Below, piece after piece: positions 36,976 through 49,146 of a DNA stretch of 64,000 nucleotides; position 1 is the stretch's first letter; each line of letters starts with the position of its first letter. The translations under genes were made by a program, and so were the position numbers. The stretch is from Hevea brasiliensis (taxonomy: Eukaryota; Streptophyta; Magnoliopsida; Malpighiales; Euphorbiaceae), in the NCBI RefSeq assembly GCF_030052815.1, contig NC_079507.1, forward strand, positions 58,593,119-58,657,118, in the 5' to 3' direction. The notes below the pieces were generated by a model. That model had not been told where the DNA came from. It saw nothing but the letters and a program-made list of their open reading frames with translations, and ran no database searches.

Positions 36976-38465
36976 TATTTAACCTGCTTTTATCCAAGAA
37001 GGGTCCAAAAGTTTCGGGTCGTAAAGTGAATGCTTGCAGCTTCTAAAGTTAAGCCCACCATGGGATCAAACACCAGCACCTCTTTAAAAGTGAGGTTGTC
37101 CTCAAAATATTATCAAATCACTGAAGCTCGTAGCATGGTTATGTATGTTTGGGATTACGGTATGAATGTCTGTAGTTTACTAATGGTTTGGTTAAATTTA
37201 AACTCCTGACATTGATGCATCACTTTTATTTATTATTTTTTTTTTCCTATAGTGAAGAAAAGAGAAGAGGCCACAAATGATGCTGCAAATATGATTAAAT
37301 TGCGAGAAAAGGGCTGATTTAGTCTCTCTAGATCTGTGTTTTATTTTTTTTATTTTTAACAGATTGTAATCTCTTGTTTTGGAATTGCAGAGGGGAATCA
37401 TTGAAAACATAAAATTACCAGTTTTACTGCACGTGCACGCATGAATAAATATATTTGTGATTAGGAGATCTAATCAGAGAAATCCAGCTTAATTCTAAAT
37501 GCTATAAAGAGTGATCCATTAGATTCAATAGCCTCTTCTTCCTTGCACCTTCAAAGAGATAAAATCCCATTTCTTTTAATCATTCAGTAGCTTTTAGGCA
37601 TGTGAGATTGAAATAAAAGTATTCCCTTTAATGATAACTGTTATTTGACCATGAGAACAAGCAAAGCACAGCAGAGAGGGTCCAAACTCACATGCACATA
37701 CATGTGGGTGATGTTTTTATACGAGAAGCATAATCTCGCAACCAAAACAGATCCTCTCAGCATTACTCTTGCCCCTTGGCTGAGGTCAAACAATCCTGCT
37801 TTAAGGGACATCAAGCACAGCAATCCTAATGGTACTGGGGCCTCCGCAAGCCTTTTATCTTGCCACAAGTAGAGGCTTTTTAACCAATTTTTATTAATGG
37901 TGTGGGTCAAAATGGTGTCTGAAACTACAAAGGACAGGCAAAATACAAGAGGGGACATGATCCACATGGTATGAATTTGGTACTTCACTGTGTAGTATCT
38001 CTAATCGGCCCCCCACCTGGCCCCTCATTGGATATTCACAGTCAAAAAAGTGCGACCGTATGTACCGCCCAAATTCCATGCCTTGAACCACGTGTCGTTG
38101 GCTTATGGTTACATCCATTGCATTTCAACTCCATCAAGACACAAATAGTCGAGGAAAATTAGCGTTTTTGCATTGAATTTTATCAAAAATTAACGGTTCA
38201 GTTTAATAATTGAATTTGATTTAGACAATGATAATAATAATTAATTCTCAATCTCAAATTAATAATTTTTAGGCCATCAGTTTTTATTTTGCCTATTAGA
38301 CCTTCATTGAAGAAAAAATAATTGATTAATTACAATAATTTATTAATTTTCTTCACTTTTAAAGACATAAAGAATAAAAGATTTTAAATTTAAATTTCTT
38401 TATTAATTAATTGTAAAATTTATATAGTAATATCTTTGAATATTTAATTGATCAATTATTACTCA

Positions 38466-38466
<1 letters not shown>

Positions 38467-38499
<33 letters not shown>

Positions 38500-38502
38500 T
38501 TA
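38467..38502. repeat. (TTA)n microsatellite
   Basis: Uninterrupted TTA trinucleotide run within AT-rich intergenic DNA. Confidence 0.9.
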
Positions 38503-40047
38503 ATAAAATAAGCAAGAGGGTAGAAGAAGAGTTCACTAATCTATGGTTAAAAGTCATTTTATCATTGAATTAAGATACTGTTTATTGAACTATAGTTTGG
38601 TTAATATTCAAAAGAAGAAGTGAATTAATTAATTTACAATAATTTAAAAAAAAATCAAAGCTCAAACCCACAACTTTCTTTTAATTTTTAGGGATTTTTT
38701 GATTTTGGAAAATGCCCATATTTATTGCTTTGAAAAAACAGAATGGGCATCTTAAAGTGCCTTTTGCTTAGTGTGGTCCAATCACATTGCTTTACCCTGG
38801 GAAATGGCTACCCACACAACCCCAAATATATATTCCAAAATAATTAAAATTCTATTCATTTTTGTTGGCATACGTTTTTATTATTATATTATTTTTATTA
38901 TCCTATTCTCGTAAATTATTTATATAATTTCAAATTAATTAATTTTTTAGAAAAATTACCATTTTAAAAGTTTTTTTAATTAAAATTCTTAAATTATGGA
39001 GCTAATTAAAAAATTTTATAATTTAATAATCAAATTTTACAATCGATTCAGTAATCAATTTGTGAATTGATTATTAACGATAATCAATTTTAATAATTGA
39101 TTTGTGAATTTATTACTAATTATATATTTAAGATTTTTTTCTTAATATTGATTTGTAATGATTTAGTCACTAATTATTTTTTAGTTACAAATAGTAATGG
39201 GATTGGTGTATCAATTGATAAATTTTTGATAAATAATTATTTTATTAAAAAATAAATTATAAATTAATTATAAAATTAATTATTATTTAGCCGGTTATAA
39301 AAATCGATTGTAAATTTATTTATTTTTTATAGTGAGTCTAAATAAAATATTTAATTACATATTAAATTTTTAAAAATATATAATTTTTATGTAGAAATTA
39401 ATTAATTCATAAAAAAAATCAAGAGTATTATTTACTAGCAAGTCCTCATTATTAGATCCTAATAGATATTGGGAGGGAGATTACATAGTTGTTTTTTTTT
39501 TTTTTTTACAGTAGAGTGAAACACACAGCATATTTGAGTACTAGATTGTTACGTTTTTATATTCATAGAGTATCGTTTGAAATTTGAAGGAGTGTTCGAA
39601 AAAAGAAAAAAAATTTGAAGGCGTGTTTTGTAATTTGTCATATGTGGATGACTCATCTCATTAGCAGCTTTATTTTTACGCCACGTAGCTTTGCTTCTTT
39701 GTTCTATTGAATTTTAATAAAGTGGATCATTCAAAGATAATAATGTAACGAGAAATAACAATTTATTTTTACTGATAAAAAAGTATTTATTAAAATTTTA
39801 AGCAAGGTAACACGTTACTTATTATCAAGGTAATAAAAAAAATTATTATTTAATTTTTTTCTTTTTAATTAATTATTATTTCTTTCTTTTTAATTAATTT
39901 TTTTTATTTTCAATTTATTTTTTTTAATTGAACCTTCCAAATCTTAATTTAAATTAAATTAATCTAAAATATTTATTAAAATTCAAACATATCACAAATT
40001 ATTACACTCTATTTTAGATTTTTTTTCATAAATTTTAATTTTTATTG

Positions 40048-40137
40048 AAATTAAGTAAATTAAGCATATGTTTTATTAAAATTACGTAAATTAAGCATAT
40101 GTTTTATTAAAATTAAGTAAATTAAGCATATTTATTA
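40048..40137. repeat. Three-copy tandem array of about 30 bp
   Basis: Three nearly identical head-to-tail units sharing GTAAATTAAGCATAT, in AT-rich DNA just left of the truncated LINE. Confidence 0.85.
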
Positions 40138-40350
40138 TTTAAAAAAAACAAAATACTCAATAAATTTTTGTTTAAATCTATCATATACAAATGATTTAAA
40201 ATTCATTAAGGGATCTTTTAAATTATAAATATATATAAAATATATACAAGTAATTATGTGTATATAATAAAATAATTAATTTAAAAATAAAAAGAAGGCC
40301 CAATATAATTTATTGAGAGTTTATAAAAAAAAAATAATTTGTGCTTAGAA

Positions 40351-41275
40351 TACTCAACTCAACTCAACTAAGCCTTTATTCCAAAAATTTGGGGTCGGCT
40401 ATATGGATTCGCTTTTTCCACTCTGAACGATTTTGGGTTAAATCCTCAGAAATGTGTAAAGCTTCTAAGTCATGTTGTACTACTCTCCTCCAAGTCAATT
40501 TAGGTCTACCCCTTTTTTTCTTTCTATCCTCTAACCTAATGTGCTATACTTGTCTAACTGGAGCCTCCGTATGTCTACGCTTCACATGACCAAACCACCT
40601 TAATCTCCCTTCTCTCAACTTATCTTCAATTGGCACCACTCCTATCTTTTCTCTAATACTTTCATTACGGACTTTATCTAGTCTAGTATGGCCACTCATC
40701 CACCTTAACATTCTCATCTCTGTAACTCTTATCTTAGATGCATACGACTCTTTCAGTGCCCAACACTCACTACCATATAACATAGCCGGTCGTATGGCTG
40801 TACGGTAAAATTTTCCTTTTAATTTATTGGGAATCTTACGATCACATAAGACTCCCGTAGCACGTCTCCACTTTAACCATCTGGCTTTAATCCTATGACT
40901 AACATCCTCCTCACATCCCCCATCTACTTGAAGGACTGAGCCTAGATATTTAAAGTGATTACTTTGGGACAGTACCACTCCATTCAAACTAACTCCTTCC
41001 CTATCACCAGTTTGGTCTTCACTGAACTTGCAATGCATGTATTCTGTCTTCGTTCTACTTAACTTAAAACCCTTTGACTCTAGAGTACTTCTCCAAAGTT
41101 CTAGTTTCCTATTGACTCCTTCTCATGTCTCATCTATCAGAATAATATCATCCGCAAATATCATGCACCAAAAAATACTCTCTTGTATATGTTTCGTCAG
41201 TTCATCTAAAACTAATGTAAAAAGGTAAGGGCTTATGGCTGATCCTTGGTATAATCCAATTGAGATCGAAAAATC
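40351..41275 (-). mobile_element. 5'-truncated RTE-type LINE copy
   Basis: Flanked by a perfect 16-bp target duplication, TAATTTGTGCTTAGAA (40335-40350 and 41276-41291). Its 3' end (left side) ends in CTCAACTCAACTCAAC, the complement of a TTGAG repeat, as in the full-length copy at 42980-51676. The open stretch 40544-41038 encodes the C-terminal part of the reverse transcriptase polyprotein ([44 protein letters not shown]). Upstream sequence has the catalytic FADD. Truncation at the 5' end is usual for LINE insertion by target-primed reverse transcription. Confidence 0.92.
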
Positions 41276-41291
41276 TAATTTGTGCTTAGAA

Positions 41292-42963
41292 AAATTAATT
41301 AAAAAAATAATATAAATTATATGCGTATTTATTAAAAAGACGAGAGTAAAGGTTTTGTTTTGTCTCACAAAAATGAATAAATTAGATATAAAAAAAAAAG
41401 TAAAAAGGTAATTAATTATAAAAAAAATAATATATGATAATAAATAATAAATTATTTAAAATTTATTAAATATTCTTTTAATTAATTAAAAAGATATTGT
41501 TGGATACTTACTTTTTTCTTTTTTTTTTTTTTTAAGTTCCTGTAGCTAACACTCCTACGATAAAATAACAGCGCCAGAAAACACTCTCCACCAATCGCAA
41601 TTATTGGGAGGGACCCACCCTTCATTCATCACTTACTGCCACCCTGTTTCACCATTTTCGCATTGTGATTTGAACGTTAAAAAACACATTATTATTTTAA
41701 ATATTATTAAAAAAAATAATTTAAAAAATATTTTACTATTTTTATTTTTTATAACTAAAAATAATAATAAATTTAATGTTAAATTACTTATTAATATTCT
41801 CAAATTAAGTCCACAGCAAGTCCAGAGGAAAAGGCTGTAAGATAGAAAGCATACGAACCAACGATATCTATTACAAGTAAAGCTAGAGACCCACAAAGGT
41901 TGGGTGGTGTAGCAGCACACTCAAACTATTGTAATAATCCACACTCTCTTTTTAGAGAGAAGGAGAAACCATGAGATGGAATTTTACGGTCCTCTTTGGC
42001 TAATTTTAGGACGCTTGATTTGACACCATTTTCCCTCACAGTGTAACAAGATAAACACAAGTAGCAATCAATGGCAACCATGAAAAGAAAAAAAGAAGAG
42101 ACCTTTAAGATAAGAAGAAGAGCATGTCTGTCCCTGTAAGTGTTGTCTATTTAATTATTTAGATTAATTATTTGATTATTCTTTTTCTTTTTCTCTAATT
42201 GATTCCTTTTTAAACTAGTTTGTAGGATGCAGTTGTCAATTTCCTTTCTTAGCGGCGAAGACCTTCATGGACTAAATAAAAATATTAAATTATGCAAAGT
42301 CATTTTCATCAAATATTAATTATTTTGTAGTAATCTTTATTAAATCATTATTTAATTTTAAATATTACAAAATTTGATGAGAGGGTTATATTATTAATTT
42401 TGCAGACGATTTGATGGAAACTTAATTATTAATTATGTGATTTCATTGTAATTTATTGCAATATATATATATTGATGCATTATTGCAATAGAATGTCCTA
42501 TTCTCTTCATCTTCATACAAATAAAACATATTCATCTTGATAAAAAAAAAAAAAAAAACAAAAACATATTCATCAAATTAGAATATGGAGATAAAAAGAG
42601 AGGAGGAAAAATATGTTGAATTTAATATTAATTCAATTTTATATAATAATAAATTTAATAATTATTATATTAAATATTTATATTGAGATTTATATATGAT
42701 TAATTAAAATGCGTACCATGAATACATAAATTTAAATATAAATATTTAATTTAATAATTATTAAATTTATTTTTATATAAAATTAAATTACTTAAAATTA
42801 TAATAATATTAATTACTATATGTAGCGTAATTGCAATTATAGGATTGGTTGTCTTTTGATGTCTGCCACCTTGCAAACCTTGACATTACAAATGATTTGC
42901 CATTAAATTTATTAGTTTCAACCCATTAATTATTGTAAGGGCATGAAAAACAAATAAATAAAG
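41292..42963. other. Intergenic, AT-rich; contains a foldback repeat
   Basis: No supported gene. Short A/T runs occur at 41515-41535 and 42540-42560. The inverted repeat at 42630-42789 is listed separately. A segment at about 41540-41660 is more balanced in composition but has no recognised content. Confidence 0.4.
42630..42789. repeat. AT-rich foldback (MITE-like) repeat
   Basis: Two arms of about 55 bp, 42630-42684 and 42735-42789, are near-perfect inverted copies around a 50-bp centre. A stretch of about 45 bases of the right arm recurs exactly at about 52166-52210. The fold and repetition suggest a MITE-like family; the superfamily cannot be told. Confidence 0.7.
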
Positions 42964-43380
42964 TTATGTTTAGCAACGGAACTCTGCCTAAGTAGTTTGC
43001 GCTTGGCTGGTCCCAAGTCTAGATAAAGGAGGAGGGTTGCAGTAGGTAACAACCAGCGTAAAAATTTCGTCAAACTTTATAATATAGATTTAAATTATAT
43101 AAACGTTGTGGTGTTCTCTACTTATGATGAGCTATATCGGAGCCAGGTGTAGTGAGAAATATGCAAGGGTGTAGAGCGTTCACCAAAAGCGATGTGTCAT
43201 GCCATCGTCCGGGTGTGGTGTTAAATGAGCAAGGGTTCCCACATCATGGACGGGTGTGGGTAAAGAATTTAGTCCATATGACAGATAGTAGAGCAGATAG
43301 TAGAACATAACACAAGATAGGCATAGAGAACAATAGAAAATATTATAAAAGGAGATCAATTAGGAAGGAACAGGATAGGA

Positions 43381-44150
43381 GGAGAATTAGGGTTGTTACT
43401 TGGAATATTGAATAACTTACAGAAAAATTAATGAAACTTATGGATACCTTGAAAAGGAGAAGGATAAATATTATTTACATTCAGGAGACTAAATAGGTAG
43501 GAGAGAAAAGCAAGGAAGTGGGTAATAAGGAAGTGGATAATTCATGGTACAAACTGTGGTTTACCGGAAATAAGATAAATAAGAACGGAGTGGGCATAAT
43601 CATAGACAGGACATTGAAATATGCTGTAATAGCTATGAAAAGAGTAGGAGATAGAATTATACTAGTAAAGTTAGTACTAGAAGAAGAAATAATAAATATA
43701 GTTAGTGCTTATGCCCCACAAATAGGACTAGATAGTGAGAGTAAACAAAGGTTCTGGAAAGATATGAATGATCTAATGCAAAGCATACCGAACGAAGAGA
43801 ATATTTTCATTGGTGAAGATTTGAATGGACATGTAGAAAGTGATAGGCAAGGTTATGAGAATGTTTATCGAGGTTTTGGTTTTGGCAGTCGAAATGAGGA
43901 GGGAAAAAACATCATAGATTTTACTATGGCATACGACCTAATACTAGAAAATACCTACTTTATAAAAAGAGAGTCTCATTTAGTGACTTTCAAAAGTGAG
44001 CAACATAAAAGCCAAATTGACTTTCTCTTAACCAGGAAGATAAATAGAGTTCTATGCAAGGATTGCAAGGTCATTTCAGGAGAGGCTTCAACAAGTTAAC
44101 ATCGGTTAGTGATCTTGGATGTTAAGTTTAGCAACAATTCAAGTAAGGTC
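43381..44150 (+). pseudogene. LINE endonuclease domain (EEP/AP-type), broken
   Basis: Reads RVVTWNIE near the start, then stops, then an open stretch 43518-44099 with GVGIIIDRTLK, IVSAYAPQIGL, FIGEDLNGHVE (usual GDFNGH-like motif) and SQIDFLLTRK. These are apurinic-like endonuclease motifs that nick target DNA. TAA at 44097 and further stops downstream. Confidence 0.85.
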
Positions 44151-44574
44151 AGAATAAATAATATAGCTCGAACAAAGTGGTAAGAGTTCAAAGGAGTAGA
44201 GCAAGTGAAGTTCAAAAATGAGCTTCTCGAATTCGAAACATGGAACCTGGATATGGAGGCCAATGGTATGTGAATACAGATGGCATCAAATATTAGAGAA
44301 GTAGTTCGAAAAGTACTTGGAGAGTCTAGAGGACATGAACCACTCTCAAAAGAGAAATGGTGGTGGAATGAGGAAGTACAAAAGACAGTGAAGAGAAAGA
44401 GGGAATGGTATAAGAAACTAGATAAGTGTGATAATAATAAGGCATATAAATAGTACAAGATAGCAAAGAAATAGGCAAAAAAGACAGTCAGTCAAGCAAG
44501 AGCATAGGTCTTTAAAAAGTTATGTGAGAAACTTAGAACTAAAAAAATGAGAGAAAGATATTTATAGATTAGCA

Positions 44575-45112
44575 AGAAGGAGAGAAAAAAAATGTCAAGA
44601 TCTCATTCAAGTTAGGTGCATTAAGGATAAAGAAGGAAAAATGTTGGTGAAAGATGAGGACATTAAAGAAAGATGCAGAAATTATTTTAATGATCTCTTT
44701 AATAATAGTCAAAATGGTAATAACGTGAATATAGACTACAGAGCAATAGAAAAGAATGTGAATTATACTAGAAGGATTAGATCTTTAGAAGTAAAGGAAG
44801 CACTTAAGAGAATAAAAGTGGGTAAAGCCTATGGACTCGATAGAATACCAATTGAAGTGTGAAAGTGTTTGGGAGATATGGGAGTGGCATGGTTAACTAA
44901 ATTGTTTAATAAGATTCTGAACTCAAAGAAAATGCCTGATAAATGAAGGATGAGTATTTTAGTACCTATTTTTAAAAATAAGGGAGATATACAGAGTTGC
45001 TCAAACTATAGAGAAATTAAACTCATGAGCCACGCTATGAAGTTGTGGGAGAGGGTTGTGGAACATCGACTATGTCATGATACTTCTATCTCTCCCAATC
45101 AATTTGGTTTCA
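44575..45112 (+). pseudogene. LINE reverse transcriptase, N-terminal part
   Basis: Open pieces 44641-44862 and 44950-45112. Motifs include VGKAYGLDRIPIEV (usual GKA-GPD-IP box), LVPIFKNKGDIQSCSNYREIKLMSHAMKLWERV and the ISPNQFGF box. Stops at 44860 and about 44944. Cut at 45112 by the copia insertion and continued at 50569. Confidence 0.88.
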
Positions 45113-45712
45113 TGTTGACCCCGTGTAGCTCAAAATGAGCATTGATTTTGATGATAACAAAACTCAAACATAATCTATCTAACTTAACTTTAAAGTGATG
45201 TGTAGATTCTTTGTCTTATGCATAAAGAACCTTTCAAGTTGCATCTAAGGAGAAAGGATACTCAAAGGCATTTCAAGACAAATCCAAAATGAGAAAAGAA
45301 CAAGACTGTGGAAGCCAAGATTCAAAGAAAAGGTATGAAAGGCATAGTATTAGAGATTGAGTCTTAGGTCTTTTGTGAAAAGAATGGATGAGAATTTAGT
45401 CAAATGGAGCTCAAAAATGAAATTTTATTTTCTGATTACTTTTTCTCATCATGACCTTGGACACTACTATTGGAATATTTTTTTTAAGGTCTAAATCATT
45501 TTACATTGCAAGTTGAGACATGCAGCTGTTGACTTAGTTTGCTAACTGGTTTACCAAAATTTTTAGTTTGCTAATGTGTTTTCTAAAAACATTAGTTTAC
45601 TAACCAGTTTACTGACTGTTACCAATATTTCATTAGTTTGCTAATTGATCAGAGCTGCTCAACTTCGCACAAAAGGACAAAATAACAGCCATTTTGTCTT
45701 GGGCAGTGTGTA
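45113..45712 (+). repeat. Truncated 5' LTR of copia element
   Basis: Matches 49147-49746 of the 3' LTR nearly base for base, then stops after GTGTGTA and continues directly with pol sequence. About 817 bp of the LTR are missing. Confidence 0.92.
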
Positions 45713-46201
45713 AAATATGAATCATTTAATCTTGTTGGTTATAGTGATTCTGATTTTGCTGGAAGTAGACTGAATAGAAAAAGTACTTCAGGTACTTGTC
45801 AATTTCTTGGTCTTGCACTAGTTTCTTGGCACAGTAAGAAACAAACTTCAGTAGCTTTATCTACAGCTGAGGCAGAATATATAGCTGCTGGTAGTTGTGT
45901 TGCTCAAATTTTATGGATGAAACAACAATTGGAAGATTTTGGTTTAAAATATAATCTTGTTCCAATTAGGTGTGACAACACAAGTGCCATAAACTTGATC
46001 AAAAATCCAGTCCAACATTCAAGAACTAAACACATTGAGATCAGATATCATTTTATTAGAGATCATGTTCAAAATGGAAATATCAAAATAGAGTTTGTTG
46101 CCTCTGAAAATCAACTTGCTGACATTTTTACAAAACCTCTTAATGAAGAAACCTTTTGTAGAATTAGAAGGGAAATTGGTATGTGTGAACCATTTGCTTG
46201 A
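45713..46201 (+). pseudogene. Copia pol remnant, RNase H C-terminal part
   Basis: One open frame of 162 codons to a TGA. Motifs: YSDSDFAGSRLNRKSTSGTC, VSWHSKKQTSVALSTAEAEY, IRCDNTSAINLIKNP, HSRTKHIEIRYHFIRD and QLADIFTKPL, the standard end of Ty1/copia polyproteins. It lacks a start and the rest of pol because of the deletion. The frame has no stop, suggesting the insertion is fairly young or recently lost function. Confidence 0.93.
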
Positions 46202-46801
46202 AATTTGATTCATAATAATTTCATTTTATCCAATGTGTGAGTGATCTGCTGTGATATAGGTTTGCTAAAAAATCTTTAAAGAATATTGGCTAACTTGTTT
46301 GTGTACTCGTGAAATTAGTTTACTAAGTTGTATGCTAATATTGCGTGACTTAAAGTAGTTTGCTATATCGTGTATTGTTCAAATCTCAAACCAAAAAGTG
46401 ATTGTGCTTGAAATTCTCTGCGTGTCCAGCAATGCATTTATCTTTTCACATTTGATATCACATTCCCAGTATTGTGTCAGACTTGTAGAAATATATATTT
46501 GTGCATATAAAGATAGAAAGACGTGTTTGAAATAATAAAAAAAAAGGGGGAAAGAAAACGGGTTCAGATAAAAGTACAGTGAAACAGAAAAGCGCAGGAC
46601 TCAAGAGGACTTAAATCCTCTGCCACACGAAACCGTCACCCTCTCTCCTCTGCATCGGTTCACGACACCATACCTCTAAAACAAACCCATTTTCTTGCCG
46701 GCAAAATTTATCCAAACCCATCAGACCTCTCGTCTCTCCTTTCTTCTCCACTCCTAACACACCGAAAAACCAGTGTTCAAATTCACCATTTTTTTTTGTC
46801 A

Positions 46802-48571
46802 ATGTCTCGTGCTAAACGGAAGTCTCCTGTTGCTGCGGCTGCTTCGTCTTCCTCGTCAGCCTCCGACGACATCCCTGTCGCCACATTACGAAAGAAATTG
46901 AAAGGGAAGAAGAACTTACTTGAATTGAAATCAACCAGTGCCTCTTCCGACCCATCCAAGGCTGTCGAACACACTGCATCGGCGCTAGAAAAGAAAAAGA
47001 AGCGATAGAAGTCAGGGATTGATACCCAACGAAAAATGCACGCCGTAAAATCTTCGGGCTTAGTGGATAAAGCACTATTAGATTGCAAATTTATCAAATG
47101 GGAGTACTTTAATCAGGTAAACTTTCAATTCAAAGAGCTTTTTGAGTTTCAAGGATGGATGGATGTGTGTGAATGTACAAATGGGTATTACCCTAGGCTT
47201 GTTCAAGAGTTTTATAGGACTTTAAGAACAGTTGATGATGAGGACAAATTTGAGGTAGTTTTGAATGACAGTGTATATGGTGTCTCTGTTGAATTGATAG
47301 CTACGGCTTTAAACTTGCCTAATGATGGAAATAAAATTTCCACACATAAGGATGTTGCTAGGGTGGCAGGCTTCAATTTGGTTGAGTTTGAAAACGAAGT
47401 GTTCCCTGCTAACACTGCCACAAATGAAAAGTCCACTAGCACCAAAGCTTTTCAACATATCAAAATCATTCACAGTATGGTAAACTACATTTTCTGTCCT
47501 AAATCTGGTAGCTATGGTTATTTGAGTCACCTGGACATGTGTATTATGTGGCACATTGTTAACAAAGTAAGGATGAATTTGGCTTATTTAATTTTCAAGA
47601 ACATGTGCAAAGCTTATGGGATTGGAAAACTGCCTTATGCACATCTTTTAACTGTTGTGTTTAAAGAGCTGAATGTGAATGTCTCTAAGGAAAGCTCTAG
47701 GACTGATTTGATTGTGCTCAGAGAAATTCACTTTGACACTGATGGGAGAAAGAAAAGGTTTGAAAAGGGTGGTTCTTCCTCTGCTAAGGTTGGTTCTGAT
47801 TCTGCTAGTGAATTTTTGAGTGAGATTCAAGGGCTAAAAGCTGCTGTTAATGATCAATTTAGTTCAACCCATCAGTCCATTGAACTTTTGCGAAAATTTA
47901 TGGATGTGGTTGACTACAAAGTGAGTCACCTGCTTACTCAAAATGAGGAATTGAAGAGGTTAATTGTGGATCTTCAGCAGGCCAAGGAAACTGGTTTTCC
48001 AACTAAAGTTGAGGCTGCTACTCAAGTCTCTGCTCATAGTACTGGTAAGGGTGAAAGTAATAAGGTTGGTGAGTCTCCAGCTGCTGTGGCACATGAAAGT
48101 GACCAAGTAGCTGAACCTGAGCTTGAACCTGCAGTAGAAGTCCCTGTTGAGCATGCTAGTGACCAGGTAATTGAACCTGAAATTGGACCTGCAACTGATG
48201 TACCTACTGAGCATGATTGTGAAAAGGTTATAGAACCTGAAGGTGAAGCTCCAAGTGCACCACCTGTTGAAACTGCTGCTGCTCCTATATAGCAGAAGGA
48301 AGCCTCTCTCAAGGATCACCAAGAGAGTGCTCCAACTCAGCTATCTGTAGTTGCTGCCCCTGCAGCCAAGAAAGGGAGAAAAAGGACTAAATCCACCGTG
48401 TCAAATCCATACCAGTCCCTAGCTACTGCGCTTCAACCACCATCTGATGAAGATGAGCCACCGAAGGATGATCAAGTGGCTGACCAAGGATCTCAGCCAC
48501 CTGCTGCTAAACCAACCAGGAAGAAGTTGGTGCCTTCCAAATCCACTCGCAGGAGCAAAAGACTTAAATGA
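46802..48571 (+). pseudogene. Sirevirus extra ORF after pol (envelope-like / putative plant transposon protein)
   Basis: A single frame of 590 codons from ATG 46802 to TGA 48569-48571, interrupted only by two TAG codons (47006-47008 and 48290-48292); the 418-residue middle part is intact. From N to C: basic Lys/Ser/Ala-rich start with stretches like a nuclear signal; a globular region of about 190 residues (WMDVCECTNGYYPRLVQEFY, LDMCIMWHIVNKVRMNLAY); a coiled-coil-like segment; three degenerate repeats of about 23 residues containing EPE and VP; and a Lys/Arg-rich end. No clear signal peptide or membrane span is visible, so the name envelope-like is positional. Found in the same place in Sireviruses such as SIRE1. 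Function unknown. Confidence 0.75.
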
Positions 48572-48740
48572 TCCCCATCTAATCTGGATTTTTAGTTTCC
48601 TATCTGCATTGTTAGTTTACTAGTCTGTTTGCTACTATTGGTTTTTAGTTTGCTACTGCTCACCTTACTGCGTTTAAATTTGGGCTAACATGATTCTTTT
48701 TGGTTCTTTTCTCCTGTTTCCTTTTTGATTGATGACAAAA

Positions 48741-49034
48741 AGGGGGAGAATCGGATGGATATGAATGTGTTGAATATGTGTGTGAATATGTGTTTATAGG
48801 ATGGATATGAATGTGTTGAATATGTGTGTGTATATGTGTTTATAGGATGGATATGAATGTGTTGATATGAACGAGTTGATACTTGTATTGATGGATATGT
48901 GTTCATACTTGTGTTTATACTTGTGGAAATTCTTTTTGAGAATATTGTGAATATGCCTTATAGCATAAACTCAGGGGGAGCTTATGTACAAAAAATAGAT
49001 TTCTTGGAAATTATGTGCATATATTTAGGGGGAG
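48741..49034 (+). other. Three AGGGGGAG polypurine motifs before the 3' LTR
   Basis: Exact AGGGGGAG occurs at 48741-48748, 48973-48980 and 49027-49034, between the extra ORF and the 3' LTR. Multiple copies of this motif are a known mark of Sireviruses. The tract next to the LTR itself is AAAATGGGAGAGA at about 49133-49145. Confidence 0.8.
48753..48868 (+). repeat. 46-bp tandem repeat in the copia element
   Basis: Two full 46-bp units (48753-48798 and 48799-48844) and a partial third to about 48868, each starting GGATGGATATGAATGTGTTGA. They lie between the first and second polypurine motifs. Confidence 0.9.
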
Positions 49035-49146
49035 CATTTTCAACATACTATACTGCTTGGATTTACATACGCACATAAACTTTCACACACTTTTATTTTT
49101 TATTGTTGATTCAATTGAGTTTTGTCATCATCAAAATGGGAGAGAT

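Larger units (their letters stand above)
35467..40334. other. Intergenic, mostly AT-rich; no supported gene
   Basis: The first part holds the 3' end of the BCCIP homologue. A pair of diverged direct repeats lies at about 36535-36692 and 36820-36975. The stretch 37640-38160 is less AT-rich and has short ORFs on both strands without any family I recognise. From 38160 the sequence is very AT-rich, with a (TTA)n run near 38467-38502 and a 30-bp tandem array at 40048-40137. Confidence 0.4.
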
